Below, in pieces: positions 15,936 to 24,958 of a DNA stretch of 64,000 bases; position 1 is the stretch's first letter; each line of letters begins with the position of its first letter. Below the pieces are notes generated by a model, which saw nothing but the letters and a program-made list of their open reading frames with translations, did not search any database and was not told the origin of the DNA. Where the stretch lies: contig CAWBUL010000004.1 in NCBI GenBank assembly GCA_963791885.1, positions 682,001-746,000 on the forward strand, read 5' to 3'. The DNA is from CAVSUZ01 sp963791885 (GTDB taxonomy: Bacteria > Pseudomonadota > Alphaproteobacteria > Acetobacterales > Acetobacteraceae). The translations under genes and the position numbers were made by a program.

Positions 15936-17219
15936 ATGCCGGACGAAACTCCGATCGCCCAGCCTTTGATTTTGGCCGACCGCCGGCTTTGGCTCATGGG
16001 CGCCTACGGCCTGTTCAGCGGCCTGCCCCTGCCGCTGTCCGGCTTCACCTTCCGGCTGTGGCTGTCCGAAGGCGGAGTCTCCCTCGCGCTGATCGGTCTC
16101 ACCGCGAATGTCGGCCTGGCCTATTCGCTGAAATTCCTCTGGGCGCCGCTGCTGGACCAGGTGCAACCACCCGGACCGCTGCGCACACTCGGACGGCGGC
16201 GCGGATGGCTTCTCGTCATCCAGCCCTTGATGGCGCTTTCCGCCGTGGCGCTCGCCCTCTCCAACCCAATCGCCGCCCCGGCAGGAGCCATCGCCGCAGC
16301 CGCGCTGGTGGCTTTCCTCTCCGCCAGCCAGGACATCGTCATCGACGCCTGGCGCATCGAGACGTTCCCGCCCCGCCGTCAGGGCGCGGCAATGGCGGCC
16401 TACGTCTGGGGCTATCGGATCGCGCTGCTGATTTCCGGCGCGGGCGCCATCAAGGCGGCGGACGTGGTGGGTTGGCACGGCGCGCTGCTGATGGTCGCCG
16501 CGCTGCTGTTCCTCAGCCCCATCATAACTCTGCTGGCGCCCGAACCAGCCGGCAGGCGCATCCCCGTCGCGGCCTTCGCCAGCCGATTGCGCACCGCCAT
16601 CGTCGATCCGCTGCGCGAGATCCTGTCGCGCCCCGGAGCGCTCACCATCCTCGGCTTCGTCGCGCTGTTCAAACTGGGCGAGGCGATGGCCGGCGTGATG
16701 ACCGCGCCGTTCTACACCTCGCTCGGCTTCGACCGCGCCAGCATCGCCGTCGCGAACGGACCCTTCTCCCTGGCAGCCACCTTCGCCGGCACCGCCGCCG
16801 GCGCCTGGCTCGTCGCCCGCCTCGGCGTCGGCCGTGCCCTGCTCTTCACCGGCTGCGTGCAGACCGCATCGATGGCGATGTATCTGCTGCTCGCGACATC
16901 CGCCGGTGAACGGCACATACTGTTCCTGACCGTGATCACCGAGGCCTTCGCCGAGGGCATGGCCGACGCAGCGTTCATCACGTACCTGTCCGGCCTCTGT
17001 TCGCCGGCCTTCACCGCCACGCAATACGCGCTGCTGTCCTCGCTGGCGGCGATCGCCCTGCGCACCGTGGGCGGCCTGTCCGGCTTCCTCGCGCAAGCGA
17101 CCGGCTGGACGCTGTTCTACACCATCACGATGTTTGCGGCGCTTCCGGCGATGTTGCTGATGCTGCGTCTGCTGCGGCGCTATCCGCCACCGGAGCAAGC
17201 GGCCCCGCAACCTGCCTAG
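15936..17219 (+). CDS. ampG: AmpG-like MFS permease
   Basis: A 427-residue, 12-helix major facilitator of the PAT/AmpG type. Family marks are a short N-terminus running into GLFSGLPLPLSGFTFRLWL, the LAYSLKFLWAPLLDQ segment after helix 2, SASQDIVIDAWRIE (the conserved D-I-x-x-D-A-W-R motif) and late FVALFKLGEAMAGVM and GMADAAFITYLSGLC segments. AmpG imports anhydromuropeptides for peptidoglycan recycling; close relatives transport other substrates, so the symbol is a family-level call. The gene's stop codon overlaps the end of an IS481-type remnant on the other strand. Confidence 0.85.
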   Translation: MPDETPIAQPLILADRRLWLMGAYGLFSGLPLPLSGFTFRLWLSEGGVSLALIGLTANVGLAYSLKFLWAPLLDQVQPPGPLRTLGRRRGWLLVIQPLMALSAVALALSNPIAAPAGAIAAAALVAFLSASQDIVIDAWRIETFPPRRQGAAMAAYVWGYRIALLISGAGAIKAADVVGWHGALLMVAALLFLSPIITLLAPEPAGRRIPVAAFASRLRTAIVDPLREILSRPGALTILGFVALFKLGEAMAGVMTAPFYTSLGFDRASIAVANGPFSLAATFAGTAAGAWLVARLGVGRALLFTGCVQTASMAMYLLLATSAGERHILFLTVITEAFAEGMADAAFITYLSGLCSPAFTATQYALLSSLAAIALRTVGGLSGFLAQATGWTLFYTITMFAALPAMLLMLRLLRRYPPPEQAAPQPA

Positions 17220-17354
17220 ATGTTTAGTCCCGGCATTTGGTGGAGCGGGTCAGCATCGAAGAGCTGCGGCTGCGAGGTCCACGCTTTGCAGATGAATTCG
17301 TAGGGCGTGAGGCCCTTCAGCGTCTTAAGCCACTTGGCGAGGTTGTAGGCATTG
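17216..17354 (-). pseudogene. IS481-family transposase, C-terminal remnant
   Basis: Minus-strand translation gives NAYNLAKWLKTLKGLTPYEF, then ICKAWTSQPQLF and HQMPGLNI before a TAG at 17216-17218. This is the characteristic end of IS481-family integrase-core transposases (ending HQMPGLNT in many copies). About 45 codons survive; upstream the similarity disappears near 17354. The stop overlaps the ampG stop on the other strand, so the insertion or later deletion came right up to ampG. Confidence 0.8.
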
Positions 17355-17425
17355 ATAGAGGACGCTCGACCAGGGGCTGCCGGGGAGGTCAGACGCGAAA
17401 CAGCCCGCGCGCAATCCAGGCCAAT

Positions 17426-18391
17426 TTAGCGTCTTGCAACATAGGCTTGGTCCAAACTTCCAAGTTCCTCACCGGTAAGCTCGACGCTGAGAGCCGCAAC
17501 CGCCTCGTCCATATGTCTCACCTGCGTCGCTCCGATGATCGGGGCGGTGACGCCTGGCTGTTGCAGCACCCAGGCAAGCGCGACCTGCCCGGGGCTGATG
17601 CCCCGAGAAGTGGCGATGTCCGCGACCCGGTCCACAATCGCCTCATCCTCCGGGCGGCCGTATAGCTTGTAAGTGTAATCATCCGTCCGGGCGCGTTCGG
17701 TCCGTGTCGGATCCTGCCGGCGGGACCGGCCGCACAAAAATCCTCGCGCCATCGGGCTGTACGGGATCAAGCCAATCCTTTGGGCACGACAGAACGGCAG
17801 CAGCTCGCGCTCATCCTCGCGCCAGAGCAGGTTGTAGTGATTCTGGACGGACGCGAATTGGGCCAGACCGTGGTGCTGAGCATGGAAATACGCCGTCGCG
17901 AACTGCCAGAACGGCATGTCGGTGATCCCGACGTACAGCACCTTGCCGGCACGAACGAGATGATCGAAGGCCTCCGTCATTTCTTCCAGGTTGGTCGCGG
18001 AGTCCCAGATGTGGGTCTGATAGAGGTCGATGTAATCCGTCCGCAGCCGTCGCAGCGAGCGTTCTGCGGCATCTATAATGTGCTTGCGTGAATAGCCGCG
18101 GGCGTTCGCATCCCGCCCCATCGGATTCCCGACCTTGGTGGCTATGACGAACTCGGACCGGTTGCCGGTTTCGGCGATCAACGTGCCGACGATCTCCTCG
18201 CTCACCCCCGCCGAGTAATAATCGCACGTGTCGATAAAGTTGATGCCCTGCTCGATCGCCCGGCGGAAAATCGCCCGGCTCTGTTCCAGGTCGAGCACCC
18301 AGGAGCGCCAGGACCGATCGCCGAATTCCATCGCGCCGAGGCCGATGCGCGAGACCTTCACACCCGCTCTGCCCAGCCGCACAGTTTCCAT
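17426..18391 (-). CDS. Aldo/keto reductase family oxidoreductase
   Basis: A 321-residue TIM-barrel NAD(P)H-dependent reductase. The catalytic tetrad is visible: Asp54, Tyr59, Lys86 and His127 (in FIDTCDYYSAG, ATKVG and QTHIWD). The C-terminal nucleotide-binding strand APIIGATQVRHMDEAV is also typical. The substrate is unknown. The start at 18391 is 13 bp after the stop of the solute-binding protein gene, so it is the last gene of the ABC transporter operon and probably acts on the imported compound. A longer upstream reading would overlap the SBP gene and is rejected. Confidence 0.88.
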   Translation of the reverse strand: METVRLGRAGVKVSRIGLGAMEFGDRSWRSWVLDLEQSRAIFRRAIEQGINFIDTCDYYSAGVSEEIVGTLIAETGNRSEFVIATKVGNPMGRDANARGYSRKHIIDAAERSLRRLRTDYIDLYQTHIWDSATNLEEMTEAFDHLVRAGKVLYVGITDMPFWQFATAYFHAQHHGLAQFASVQNHYNLLWREDERELLPFCRAQRIGLIPYSPMARGFLCGRSRRQDPTRTERARTDDYTYKLYGRPEDEAIVDRVADIATSRGISPGQVALAWVLQQPGVTAPIIGATQVRHMDEAVAALSVELTGEELGSLDQAYVARR

Positions 18392-18404
18392 CGCCGCCAC
18401 CCGC

Positions 18405-19940
18405 TCAGGCTGGGGTCTTCCACAGATCGCGGAAGCGCGGGATTTCATCCGGAATCCACTCGAACCCATGCACCGCGTCCCGCATGGCGGCATATTCCGC
18501 GCCGAACAGCAGGGGCACGATCGGCAGGTCGGTGACGATCTGCTGCTGCGCCTGTGCGTAGAGCTTCTTGCGTTGAGCAACATCGTAAACCGTGCGAGCC
18601 TGTTCGAGCAGCGCGTCCACCTGCTCGTTCTTGTACTTCATGGTGTTCGCGAACCCCTTGCTGTCGAACAAGATGTAGAGCAACCCATCCGGGTCAGCCC
18701 GCTGGGTCCATCGAGTTGGGGTCATGTTCGTTGCGCCAGATACCACCCGTGCGTACCACTCGCTGGCAGCGACGGGTTGCAACGTCAGCTTCACCCCGAT
18801 CGCACCAAGCTGCTCCTGCAGAAGCTCGTTGATCTGCTGAAACACCGCCACCTGCGGCGTGGACAGCACGTATTCGAAGCCGTTTGGATGCCCGGCCTCG
18901 GTCAGCAGCGCCTTGGCCTTTGCGGGATCGTGCGAATAGAATTTCAGGTCTGGATCGTACCACCACAGCCCGGGCGGCGTCGGCCCGTCGGAGACGGTGC
19001 CCTGCCCGCGCATCGTGATCTCGTTCAGCCGGTTGCGATCGATGGCGTGGGCAAAGGCCTGGCGAAGCTTGAAATTGTCGAAGGGTGGCTCGTTCACGTG
19101 CCACTGCAGGAAGTACCAGCGGCCAACCGTGATCGGCTTTAGCACAATGCCGGCCCGCTTTTCGATCGGAAGAACGTCGGACGGCGTCAACTGATCCACG
19201 TAATCAATCTCACCGGTGATCAGGCGCTGCACGCCGATGATCGATCCTGCCATATCCTGGATCACGATCCGGTCGAGATAAGGAAGCCCCGCTTGCCAGT
19301 AGTTCGGGTTGCGCTCCAGCAGCACGCGGGTGCCGCGCGTCCATTCCTTCAGCACAAACGCACCGGTGCCTACCGGCTGGCTGCCGAATGCCGGCCCGCG
19401 CTGCTGCCATGCGGTGGGCGACACCATGAAGCCCGGTCGCTCACCCAGCAGGCTGAACAGAACGGGGGACGGCGCGACCAGGTTGAACGCAACATGCTGC
19501 GGGTCGATCACGTCCACCGAGGCGATGATTGGTGCCAACACCTCCCGCTGCGGCGAATTGACCTTTGGGTCCAGGCGCTGGTCGATGTTCCACTTCACCG
19601 CCGCCGCATCGAACACCGTGCCGTCCTGGAACTTCACGCCCTGCCGCAACGCGAACACGATGCGCTTGCCGTCGGCCGATGTCTCCCAGCTTTCCGCCAG
19701 CTCCGGCTTGATGGAGAAGTCCGTCCCGTATTTCACCAGCGTGTCGAACGCCAGATAGAGCACGCAGCGCTCGGTGTACTGGACCGAGAAGATCGGATCG
19801 CAGGTCTTGGCGTCGTTCGCAAGTCCGACCGTCAGCGTTCCGCCTCGCGTCGGCGATTGTGCCCGCGCCGTCCCGGCCGCAAGCACGCCGCCGGCTACGC
19901 CCGCCATCAGGCCCCGTCGTCCGATCAGATTGATTGCCAT
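18405..19940 (-). CDS. ABC transporter substrate-binding protein, dipeptide/oligopeptide type (SBP family 5)
   Basis: A 511-residue periplasmic binding protein. The N-terminus GRRGLMAGVAGGVLAAGTARA resembles a Tat-type signal with a twin Arg. The mature protein shows family 5 features: GGTLTVGLANDAKTCDPI, LAESWETSADGKRIVFALRQGVKF (written here in two overlapping parts of the domain) and a LRQAFAHAIDRNRL segment. The family binds peptides, nickel, opines or sugars; the substrate here is unknown. It is encoded between the two permease genes and the aldo/keto reductase on the minus strand. Confidence 0.9.
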   Translation of the reverse strand: MAINLIGRRGLMAGVAGGVLAAGTARAQSPTRGGTLTVGLANDAKTCDPIFSVQYTERCVLYLAFDTLVKYGTDFSIKPELAESWETSADGKRIVFALRQGVKFQDGTVFDAAAVKWNIDQRLDPKVNSPQREVLAPIIASVDVIDPQHVAFNLVAPSPVLFSLLGERPGFMVSPTAWQQRGPAFGSQPVGTGAFVLKEWTRGTRVLLERNPNYWQAGLPYLDRIVIQDMAGSIIGVQRLITGEIDYVDQLTPSDVLPIEKRAGIVLKPITVGRWYFLQWHVNEPPFDNFKLRQAFAHAIDRNRLNEITMRGQGTVSDGPTPPGLWWYDPDLKFYSHDPAKAKALLTEAGHPNGFEYVLSTPQVAVFQQINELLQEQLGAIGVKLTLQPVAASEWYARVVSGATNMTPTRWTQRADPDGLLYILFDSKGFANTMKYKNEQVDALLEQARTVYDVAQRKKLYAQAQQQIVTDLPIVPLLFGAEYAAMRDAVHGFEWIPDEIPRFRDLWKTPA

Positions 19941-19959
19941 TGTTACCTCCCTGCCGCGT

Positions 19960-20736
19960 TCATCGGAAGGAGCGTCCGATGATGTAGAATGCCATTACTG
20001 TCAGGCTGACCGCTGCGCCTGGTGCCAGGCTGATCCACGGATTGATTGCCAGATAATCGAAGCCCGCGCGCACCATGCCGCCCCAATCCGCCGCCGGCGG
20101 GGGAATGCCGAGGCCCAAGAAACTCAGGCTGGCGGATGTAAAGATCGCGAAGGACACGCTGATGGAGAACTGTGCTGCCACGATTGGCAGAACGCCGGGC
20201 CAGATATGGCGCCGGATGATCCATTGCGTCCGGGCGCCCATCGCGCGCGCTGCCTCCACGAACATTGCCTCACGCAGCGCCAACGCCTGTCCGCGCACAA
20301 GCCGTGCGATCGGCGGCCACATGACGAAGCCAAGCACCAGGATCAGGTTGCGTAGGTTGGCGCCGACCATGACGGTGATGATCAGCGCGAGCACCAGCCC
20401 GGGCAGCGCAATGAACAGATCGATCAGCGCGGCCAGAACGACATCGGTCGCGCCCCGCAGCGTACCGGCGATCAGCCCGATCGGTACGCCGATCAACATC
20501 GCGACGGCCGCGCCGCCCACGCCGATGGCCAGGGACGCGCGCGCACCGAAGATCACGCGGCTGAGCACGTCGCGTCCCAGATCGTCAGTCCCAAGCCAGT
20601 GCGCCGCACTGGGCAGCGCTGTCATATCCACGCTGGAGGCGTAAGGGTCTTGCGGCGCCAGGACGGGAGCGGCGACTGCGACGATAGCAACGCAGGTAAC
20701 CAGGCCTGCGCCGATCCAGAAGCCGGGATGCTTCAC
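19960..20736 (-). CDS. ABC transporter permease, DppC type
   Basis: A 258-residue inner-membrane permease with about six helices. It has the N-terminal periplasmic-side LAPQDPYASSVD and LGTDDLGRDVLSRVIFGARA motifs characteristic of DppC/OppC, and an EAA loop (EAARAMGARTQWIIRRHIWP). Its start overlaps the stop of the DppB-type gene by four bases. No ATP-binding subunit is encoded in the cluster, so one must be supplied from elsewhere. Confidence 0.9.
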   Translation of the reverse strand: MKHPGFWIGAGLVTCVAIVAVAAPVLAPQDPYASSVDMTALPSAAHWLGTDDLGRDVLSRVIFGARASLAIGVGGAAVAMLIGVPIGLIAGTLRGATDVVLAALIDLFIALPGLVLALIITVMVGANLRNLILVLGFVMWPPIARLVRGQALALREAMFVEAARAMGARTQWIIRRHIWPGVLPIVAAQFSISVSFAIFTSASLSFLGLGIPPPAADWGGMVRAGFDYLAINPWISLAPGAAVSLTVMAFYIIGRSFR

Positions 20737-21674
20737 GAGGCATCCCGGATTTGCGGATTGACGATTCCGTAGCCGATATCGGCGAGCAGGTTCGCCAGCA
20801 CGACGCCGACCACGATCAGCATTCCCACGGCCAGCATCACTGGGAAATCGCGCGATTCAATGGAAGACACGAACAGCCGGCCGATGCCGGGCATGGAGAA
20901 GATTGTCTCGGTCACCACAGCCCCGCCGGTCAGCTGACCGATCGAAATCCCGAGGAAGGTAATCACCGGCAAAATGGCGTTCGGCGCCGCGTGGTGGAAC
21001 GCAACTTGCCATTCGCTCAGACCTTTGGAGCGGGCGACCTGGATGAACGGGCGCTGCATGACGGCCTGGTACTCTGCCCGGTACACGATGCTGAATGTGC
21101 CGAAATAGTAGGCCGATAACGTCAGCACGGGCATGATCATGTGCCACAGATGCACGCCTATACCGTCGGACCACGGCACCCATCCCGTCGTCGGAAGCAG
21201 GTTGAGTTTTACCGAGAGGACGAAGATCAGCGAGACGCCCAACATGAAGTTCGGCACCGTGATGCCGATCAGGTTGGCCGCGGTCACTACGCCCTGCCAG
21301 CGTCCACGCATGGCTGGGATGGTGTTGCTGGCCACGGCCGCAATCGCCGCAAGGCCGATCGACCAGAAGGTGAGTTCCAGCGTCACGGGAAGGCGCGAGG
21401 CGATGGCGGCCGCCACGCTCTGCTGTGTGGTGTAACTACGCCCCAAATCTCCGCGCAGTGCGTTGCCCAGCCAATGCAGGTACTGAATGATCGCCGGCTG
21501 GTTGAATCCGTATTGCGCGTTGAGCGCGGCAATTGCTTGGGGACTCGCATCCTGGCCCAGCATCATCTCGGCCGGGCTGCCGAGCAGTTTCGTCACGGCG
21601 AAGAAGAGCAGCGCGGAGACGGCCAGCGCGATCACCAGCATCAACAGCACGCGGCGTGCGATCAGCCTGAACAT
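20733..21674 (-). CDS. ABC transporter permease, DppB type
   Basis: A 313-residue permease with six predicted helices. It shows the DppB pattern: MFRLIARRVLLMLVIALAVS at the N-terminus, LGQDASPQAIAALNAQYGFN and YLHWLGNALRGDLGRS, and an EAA loop with VARSKGLSEWQVAFHHAAPN. It is the first gene of the minus-strand operon (DppB-type, DppC-type, SBP, aldo/keto reductase). Its start is about 43 bp from the palindromic operator at 21717-21745, which also precedes the divergent flavin enzyme. Confidence 0.9.
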   Translation of the reverse strand: MFRLIARRVLLMLVIALAVSALLFFAVTKLLGSPAEMMLGQDASPQAIAALNAQYGFNQPAIIQYLHWLGNALRGDLGRSYTTQQSVAAAIASRLPVTLELTFWSIGLAAIAAVASNTIPAMRGRWQGVVTAANLIGITVPNFMLGVSLIFVLSVKLNLLPTTGWVPWSDGIGVHLWHMIMPVLTLSAYYFGTFSIVYRAEYQAVMQRPFIQVARSKGLSEWQVAFHHAAPNAILPVITFLGISIGQLTGGAVVTETIFSMPGIGRLFVSSIESRDFPVMLAVGMLIVVGVVLANLLADIGYGIVNPQIRDAS

Positions 21675-21716
21675 TGGCCCTCACGATAATGGCCCTTGGT
21701 GCGCCGTGGAAGGGTA

Positions 21717-21745
21717 TGGTATACCAAACCGGCTTGGTATACCAA
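21717..21745. promoter_or_regulatory. Paired palindromic operator, probably for the GntR/FCD regulator
   Basis: Two copies of the 10-bp palindrome TGGTATACCA occur at 21717-21726 and 21735-21744, centre to centre 18 bp. They lie between the divergent DppB-type and flavin-enzyme genes. With their flanks they also form a larger inverted repeat (GGTATACCAA and TTGGTATACC with a 6-base spacer). GntR regulators of the FCD subfamily commonly bind T-x-G-T-A-T-A-C-x-A type palindromes. An FCD regulator is encoded at 22965-23624, so this is the likely binding site controlling both transcripts (inference). Confidence 0.85.
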
Positions 21746-21773
21746 AGTCCCGGCCGACCGATGGAGACACGGC

Positions 21774-22952
21774 ATGCGATTCGGACTGTTCCATAACCTC
21801 CACGACATCACGAAACAGCGCGACTACGCCGACCTGCTCGACGAACTTCGCGATCTGGCCTCGATCTGTGAGGAGACGGATTTCGATGTTCTGTGGATGC
21901 CGGAGCATCATTTCAGCGTCTGGGGCCGGGAACTTCTACCCAATCCGCTGATGGCGGCGGTGGACATCGCGGCGCGCACCAGCCGCATCCGGATCGGCCT
22001 GGCGGCGGCGATTGTTACCTTCTGGCACCCCCTCCGTGCCGCTGAGGACATCGCGCTGCTCGACCAGATCACCCGCGGGCGTGTGGAGATCGGTTTCGGA
22101 CGCGGCAATTACGGGCTGGAGGCACTCAACCTTAACCCGGACGCCAATCCAAACGACCAGGCGAAGAGCAAGCTCGTCTTCGACGAAGCGGTGTCCGTCA
22201 TCAAGGCCGCGCTCACGCAGGAGCGCTTTTCGTTCAAAGGGCAAGTGTATCAGTTTCCGGCGCCCGGCTTTCGTACCGACCGGGCCCACGTGGTCAGCGA
22301 CCCGGAGTATACCGACCCGCAGACGGGCGAACTGATCAAGCTCTCCATCTATCCGCGCGCGCGGCAGAACCCGCTGCCGATGTGGGAGGTGGTGAACTCG
22401 CTCGATTCCATCCGGCGCGCGGCGCACCAGGACCTGGGCATCATCATGTGGCGTCCGCCGGTTGCGGCTTTGCGCGAGCGGCTGCGCGTCTATCGCGACA
22501 CGCTGCGCGAGGCCACCGGTAAGGATCTGCCGATGGGCGCGCGTACTGCCGTCATGCGCGACACGTTCGTCGCGGATTCCGAGGAGGAGGCGGTGCGCAT
22601 CGCCGGCGGTCCGATGATGGATGCGCTCAATTTCTCCAACTGGCGTGGCCCGAGCGTCTATCTCAATCCCGGCGAGAACCTGGCGGCCGAGGAGGAAGCA
22701 GCTCTGAAGAAGCGCCTGACCTACGACTTCGTGCGCGACCGCAGCGTCTATTTCGGGCCGCCCGAGCGCATCGTGGCGCAGATCCTGCACCTTCATCGGG
22801 AGACGGGCATTTCCAGCGTCATCTTCAAGACCTCCTGGTCCGGTCTGCCGCACGCGGCCGCGCGTGAAAGCGTGCGCCGCTTGGGGACTGAGGTGATCCC
22901 GGCGGTTCGCGCCGCGTTGGCCGCCGAACGCCAGCCGGTTGCCGCGGAATAA
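21774..22952 (+). CDS. LLM-class flavin-dependent oxidoreductase (luciferase-like)
   Basis: A 392-residue protein of the bacterial luciferase-like family. It has MRFGLFHNLHD at the N-terminus, WMPEHHFSVWG (the E-H-H motif), LRAAEDIALLDQITRGRVEIGFGRG (in part) and a C-terminal FGPPERIVAQILHLH segment. These enzymes use reduced flavin and oxygen to oxidise alkanes, aldehydes, sulfonates or polyamines; the substrate is unknown. The ATG at 21774 has GGAG 10 bases upstream and lies 28 bp after the operator pair. It is divergent from the ABC transporter operon and followed by the GntR gene on the other strand. Confidence 0.9.
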   Translation: MRFGLFHNLHDITKQRDYADLLDELRDLASICEETDFDVLWMPEHHFSVWGRELLPNPLMAAVDIAARTSRIRIGLAAAIVTFWHPLRAAEDIALLDQITRGRVEIGFGRGNYGLEALNLNPDANPNDQAKSKLVFDEAVSVIKAALTQERFSFKGQVYQFPAPGFRTDRAHVVSDPEYTDPQTGELIKLSIYPRARQNPLPMWEVVNSLDSIRRAAHQDLGIIMWRPPVAALRERLRVYRDTLREATGKDLPMGARTAVMRDTFVADSEEEAVRIAGGPMMDALNFSNWRGPSVYLNPGENLAAEEEAALKKRLTYDFVRDRSVYFGPPERIVAQILHLHRETGISSVIFKTSWSGLPHAAARESVRRLGTEVIPAVRAALAAERQPVAAE

Positions 22953-22964
22953 GATCCGACCGGA

Positions 22965-23624
22965 TCAGGCGCTGTCCTGCAGCACGTCCAGCGCGAACCG
23001 TGCCGATCGCGTCACGAAGGCTGCGCAGCGCCGGGCAGCGACGTCTTGCTCGCGCTTTCTCACCGCGCTGAAGATGCCGCGCAGCAGCGCCACTGTGCGC
23101 AACTGCCGGGGCTGCGGCGCACGCTCTGTCGTCACGTGCCGCAAATAAGCGATGCGTGCATCGAGAGTCTCGAGAATGCGGCGGGCAATGTCGTTGCCGC
23201 TGCCGGCCAGCAGCGCCGCGTAGAAGCTGCGAAACGCATCAACATAGGCGGCCCCGTCCTTTGCACGCGCGGCCGCTTCGGCGCGATCCACAGCCTCGCC
23301 CAAAGCGGACACCTGTTCTTCTGTCGCACGCTCGATGAAGGCGCGCGCCATGGCAGGTTCCAGCGCGGCGCGGACCTCATAGATCTGGCGCGCCTCTTCA
23401 CGCGAGACCGCGGCCACCGCGAACACGCCGCGCGCGCCGCGTACAACCAGGCCTTCGGATTCCAGCGACTGCAGAGCCGCGCGCACGCCCGTACGGCTGA
23501 CCCCGAGTTTGCCAACCATGTCGCGCTCGACCAGGCGCGTTCCAGGCGACAGACGGAGGCTCAGAATCGCCTCCCGCAGTGCCTGCGTGCTCTGTCCTGC
23601 CCTGGTCTCCTGCCTCGCGCTCAT
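22965..23624 (-). CDS. GntR-family transcriptional regulator, FCD subfamily
   Basis: A 219-residue regulator. It has an N-terminal winged HTH (residues 12-70; LRLSPGTRLVERDMVGKLGV then SRTGVRAALQSLESEGLV) and a C-terminal all-helical FCD ligand domain (about 75-205; ARQIYEVRAALEPAMARAFIERA in part). FCD regulators sense small carboxylates and usually repress catabolic genes. It faces away from the alpha/beta hydrolase across 53 bp and is 12 bp from the end of the flavin enzyme gene. The TGGTATACCA pair at 21717-21745 is its likely operator. Confidence 0.9.
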   Translation of the reverse strand: MSARQETRAGQSTQALREAILSLRLSPGTRLVERDMVGKLGVSRTGVRAALQSLESEGLVVRGARGVFAVAAVSREEARQIYEVRAALEPAMARAFIERATEEQVSALGEAVDRAEAAARAKDGAAYVDAFRSFYAALLAGSGNDIARRILETLDARIAYLRHVTTERAPQPRQLRTVALLRGIFSAVRKREQDVAARRCAAFVTRSARFALDVLQDSA

Positions 23625-23677
23625 GGCGCGGTATTTATCGCGGCCTTCACGGCCGAACCATCGGGAGAGAGCGGATC

Positions 23678-24484
23678 ATGACGGAGCGGATGCTGCAGCG
23701 GCCCAACGCACCGACACTGCACTACTGGGATCAGGGGGGCGATGGGCCACCCGTGATGCTGATCCACGGCGTGGGGGCGGATGGCAACAGCTGGGACCAG
23801 ATCGCACCCGCGCTCGCGCCGGACTTTCGCGTGCTGCGGCTGGACCTGCGCGGGCACGGCCAGTCCGGTCACATTGATGGGCCGATTTCGCTCGATGAAT
23901 TCGTCCAGGACGTGACGGACGTGCTGGATGTTTGCCAGGTTCCCGCGGCGCACATTGTCGGGTTTTCGTTGGGCGGCATGATTGCGCAGGGATTTGCGCT
24001 GCAACACCCCGATCGGGTCCGCCGGCTGGTGCTGCTCAGTGCGGTCGCGGGTCGCACGCCCGAGGAGCGGCAGCGGGTTCAGGAGCGACTAAAGATTCTG
24101 CGCGAACAGGGCATCGCTGCAATCACGGGCGCTGCGCAGGATCGTTGGTTCACGGCCGACTTCATCGCACGCCATCCCGAGCAGGTTGAGCGGCGCATGC
24201 GGCAGTTGCAGGAGAATCACGCGCCATCTTATGCCGCCGCGTACACCGTGTTCTCCACGAGCGATCTTGGTGACCGGTTGCACGCGATCCGTGCGCCGAC
24301 GTTGATCGCGACGGGTGAGCATGATGTCGGTTCCAACACGCGCATGGCGCATTTCATGCACGAGCAGATCGCAGGATCGCAGCTGCGCATCCTTCCCGGC
24401 TTGCGTCACAGCATTCTGGTCGAGGTGCCGGAGCAGGTGACGGAGCTAGCGCGCGATTTTCTCAACGGCGAAGGGCAGACTTAG
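23678..24484 (+). CDS. Alpha/beta hydrolase (enol-lactonase-like)
   Basis: A 268-residue alpha/beta hydrolase: oxyanion-hole HGVGADGNSWD (30-40), strand DLRGHGQSG, nucleophile elbow GFSLGG with Ser97, an Asp in GEHD and the catalytic His in GLRHSILVE. The order and spacing resemble 3-oxoadipate enol-lactonases and related C-C or ester hydrolases, but nothing fixes the substrate. The start at 23678 has GGGAGAG upstream; a longer in-frame extension would overlap the regulator. It completes a probable catabolic cluster with the transporter, reductase and flavin enzyme. Confidence 0.85.
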   Translation: MTERMLQRPNAPTLHYWDQGGDGPPVMLIHGVGADGNSWDQIAPALAPDFRVLRLDLRGHGQSGHIDGPISLDEFVQDVTDVLDVCQVPAAHIVGFSLGGMIAQGFALQHPDRVRRLVLLSAVAGRTPEERQRVQERLKILREQGIAAITGAAQDRWFTADFIARHPEQVERRMRQLQENHAPSYAAAYTVFSTSDLGDRLHAIRAPTLIATGEHDVGSNTRMAHFMHEQIAGSQLRILPGLRHSILVEVPEQVTELARDFLNGEGQT

Positions 24485-24566
24485 GATCTCAGTGTGGACG
24501 ACCGCGCGACGCCGCCGCTTGCGATAGTGTCATCGTCGAGAGGCGGAGTGGAGCAACCCGTATCTC

Positions 24567-24846
24567 TCATCCCAGCATGCCGCCGGAGAGGCTGGCGACC
24601 TTGCGACCGAGACCAGCCGTCAGCGCCGGGACGCCACCAGCAATCAGCAGTTCATGAAAATCTGAGCGCTGCACGGCGACACGACTGATCGAGCCGTTCG
24701 TCAGCACGTCCACCACCTGCCATCCCGCGGGGCCGATCCGCACGACGTAGCTGAGCTCCACCGGCGAGTCATCGACTCGCACCAACCGGGTCTGCACCAC
24801 GACTTCGCCGGTGGCGACAGCGCGCACCGACGGCAGGACCTGGAAG
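24567..24846 (-). pseudogene. MlaC/HpnM-family (Ttg2-type) protein, C-terminal fragment
   Basis: The minus strand encodes the end of a toluene-tolerance/MlaC-type periplasmic lipid-binding protein: VVVQTRLVRVDDSPVELSYV, then GWQVVDVLTNGSISRVAVQR and SDFHELLIAGG. This matches the conserved V-D-V-x-x-x-G-x-S-x-x-x-x-x-R-S-x-F region of the family. The 5' half is missing: the reading runs into the left end of the IS21 element at 24847, and no matching N-terminal part is present beyond the IS right end. So the IS is associated with a deletion or rearrangement, not a simple insertion. Confidence 0.78.
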
Positions 24847-24958
24847 TGTTGAGTTTCATCGAGAACTGACCCACCAGGTGGCAAATTTCCACTGAGAATT
24901 GACCCATGTTTTGACCTCGCCCCGGCTGTTTTCAGCGGGGTCCACGGGAGTGATAAGC

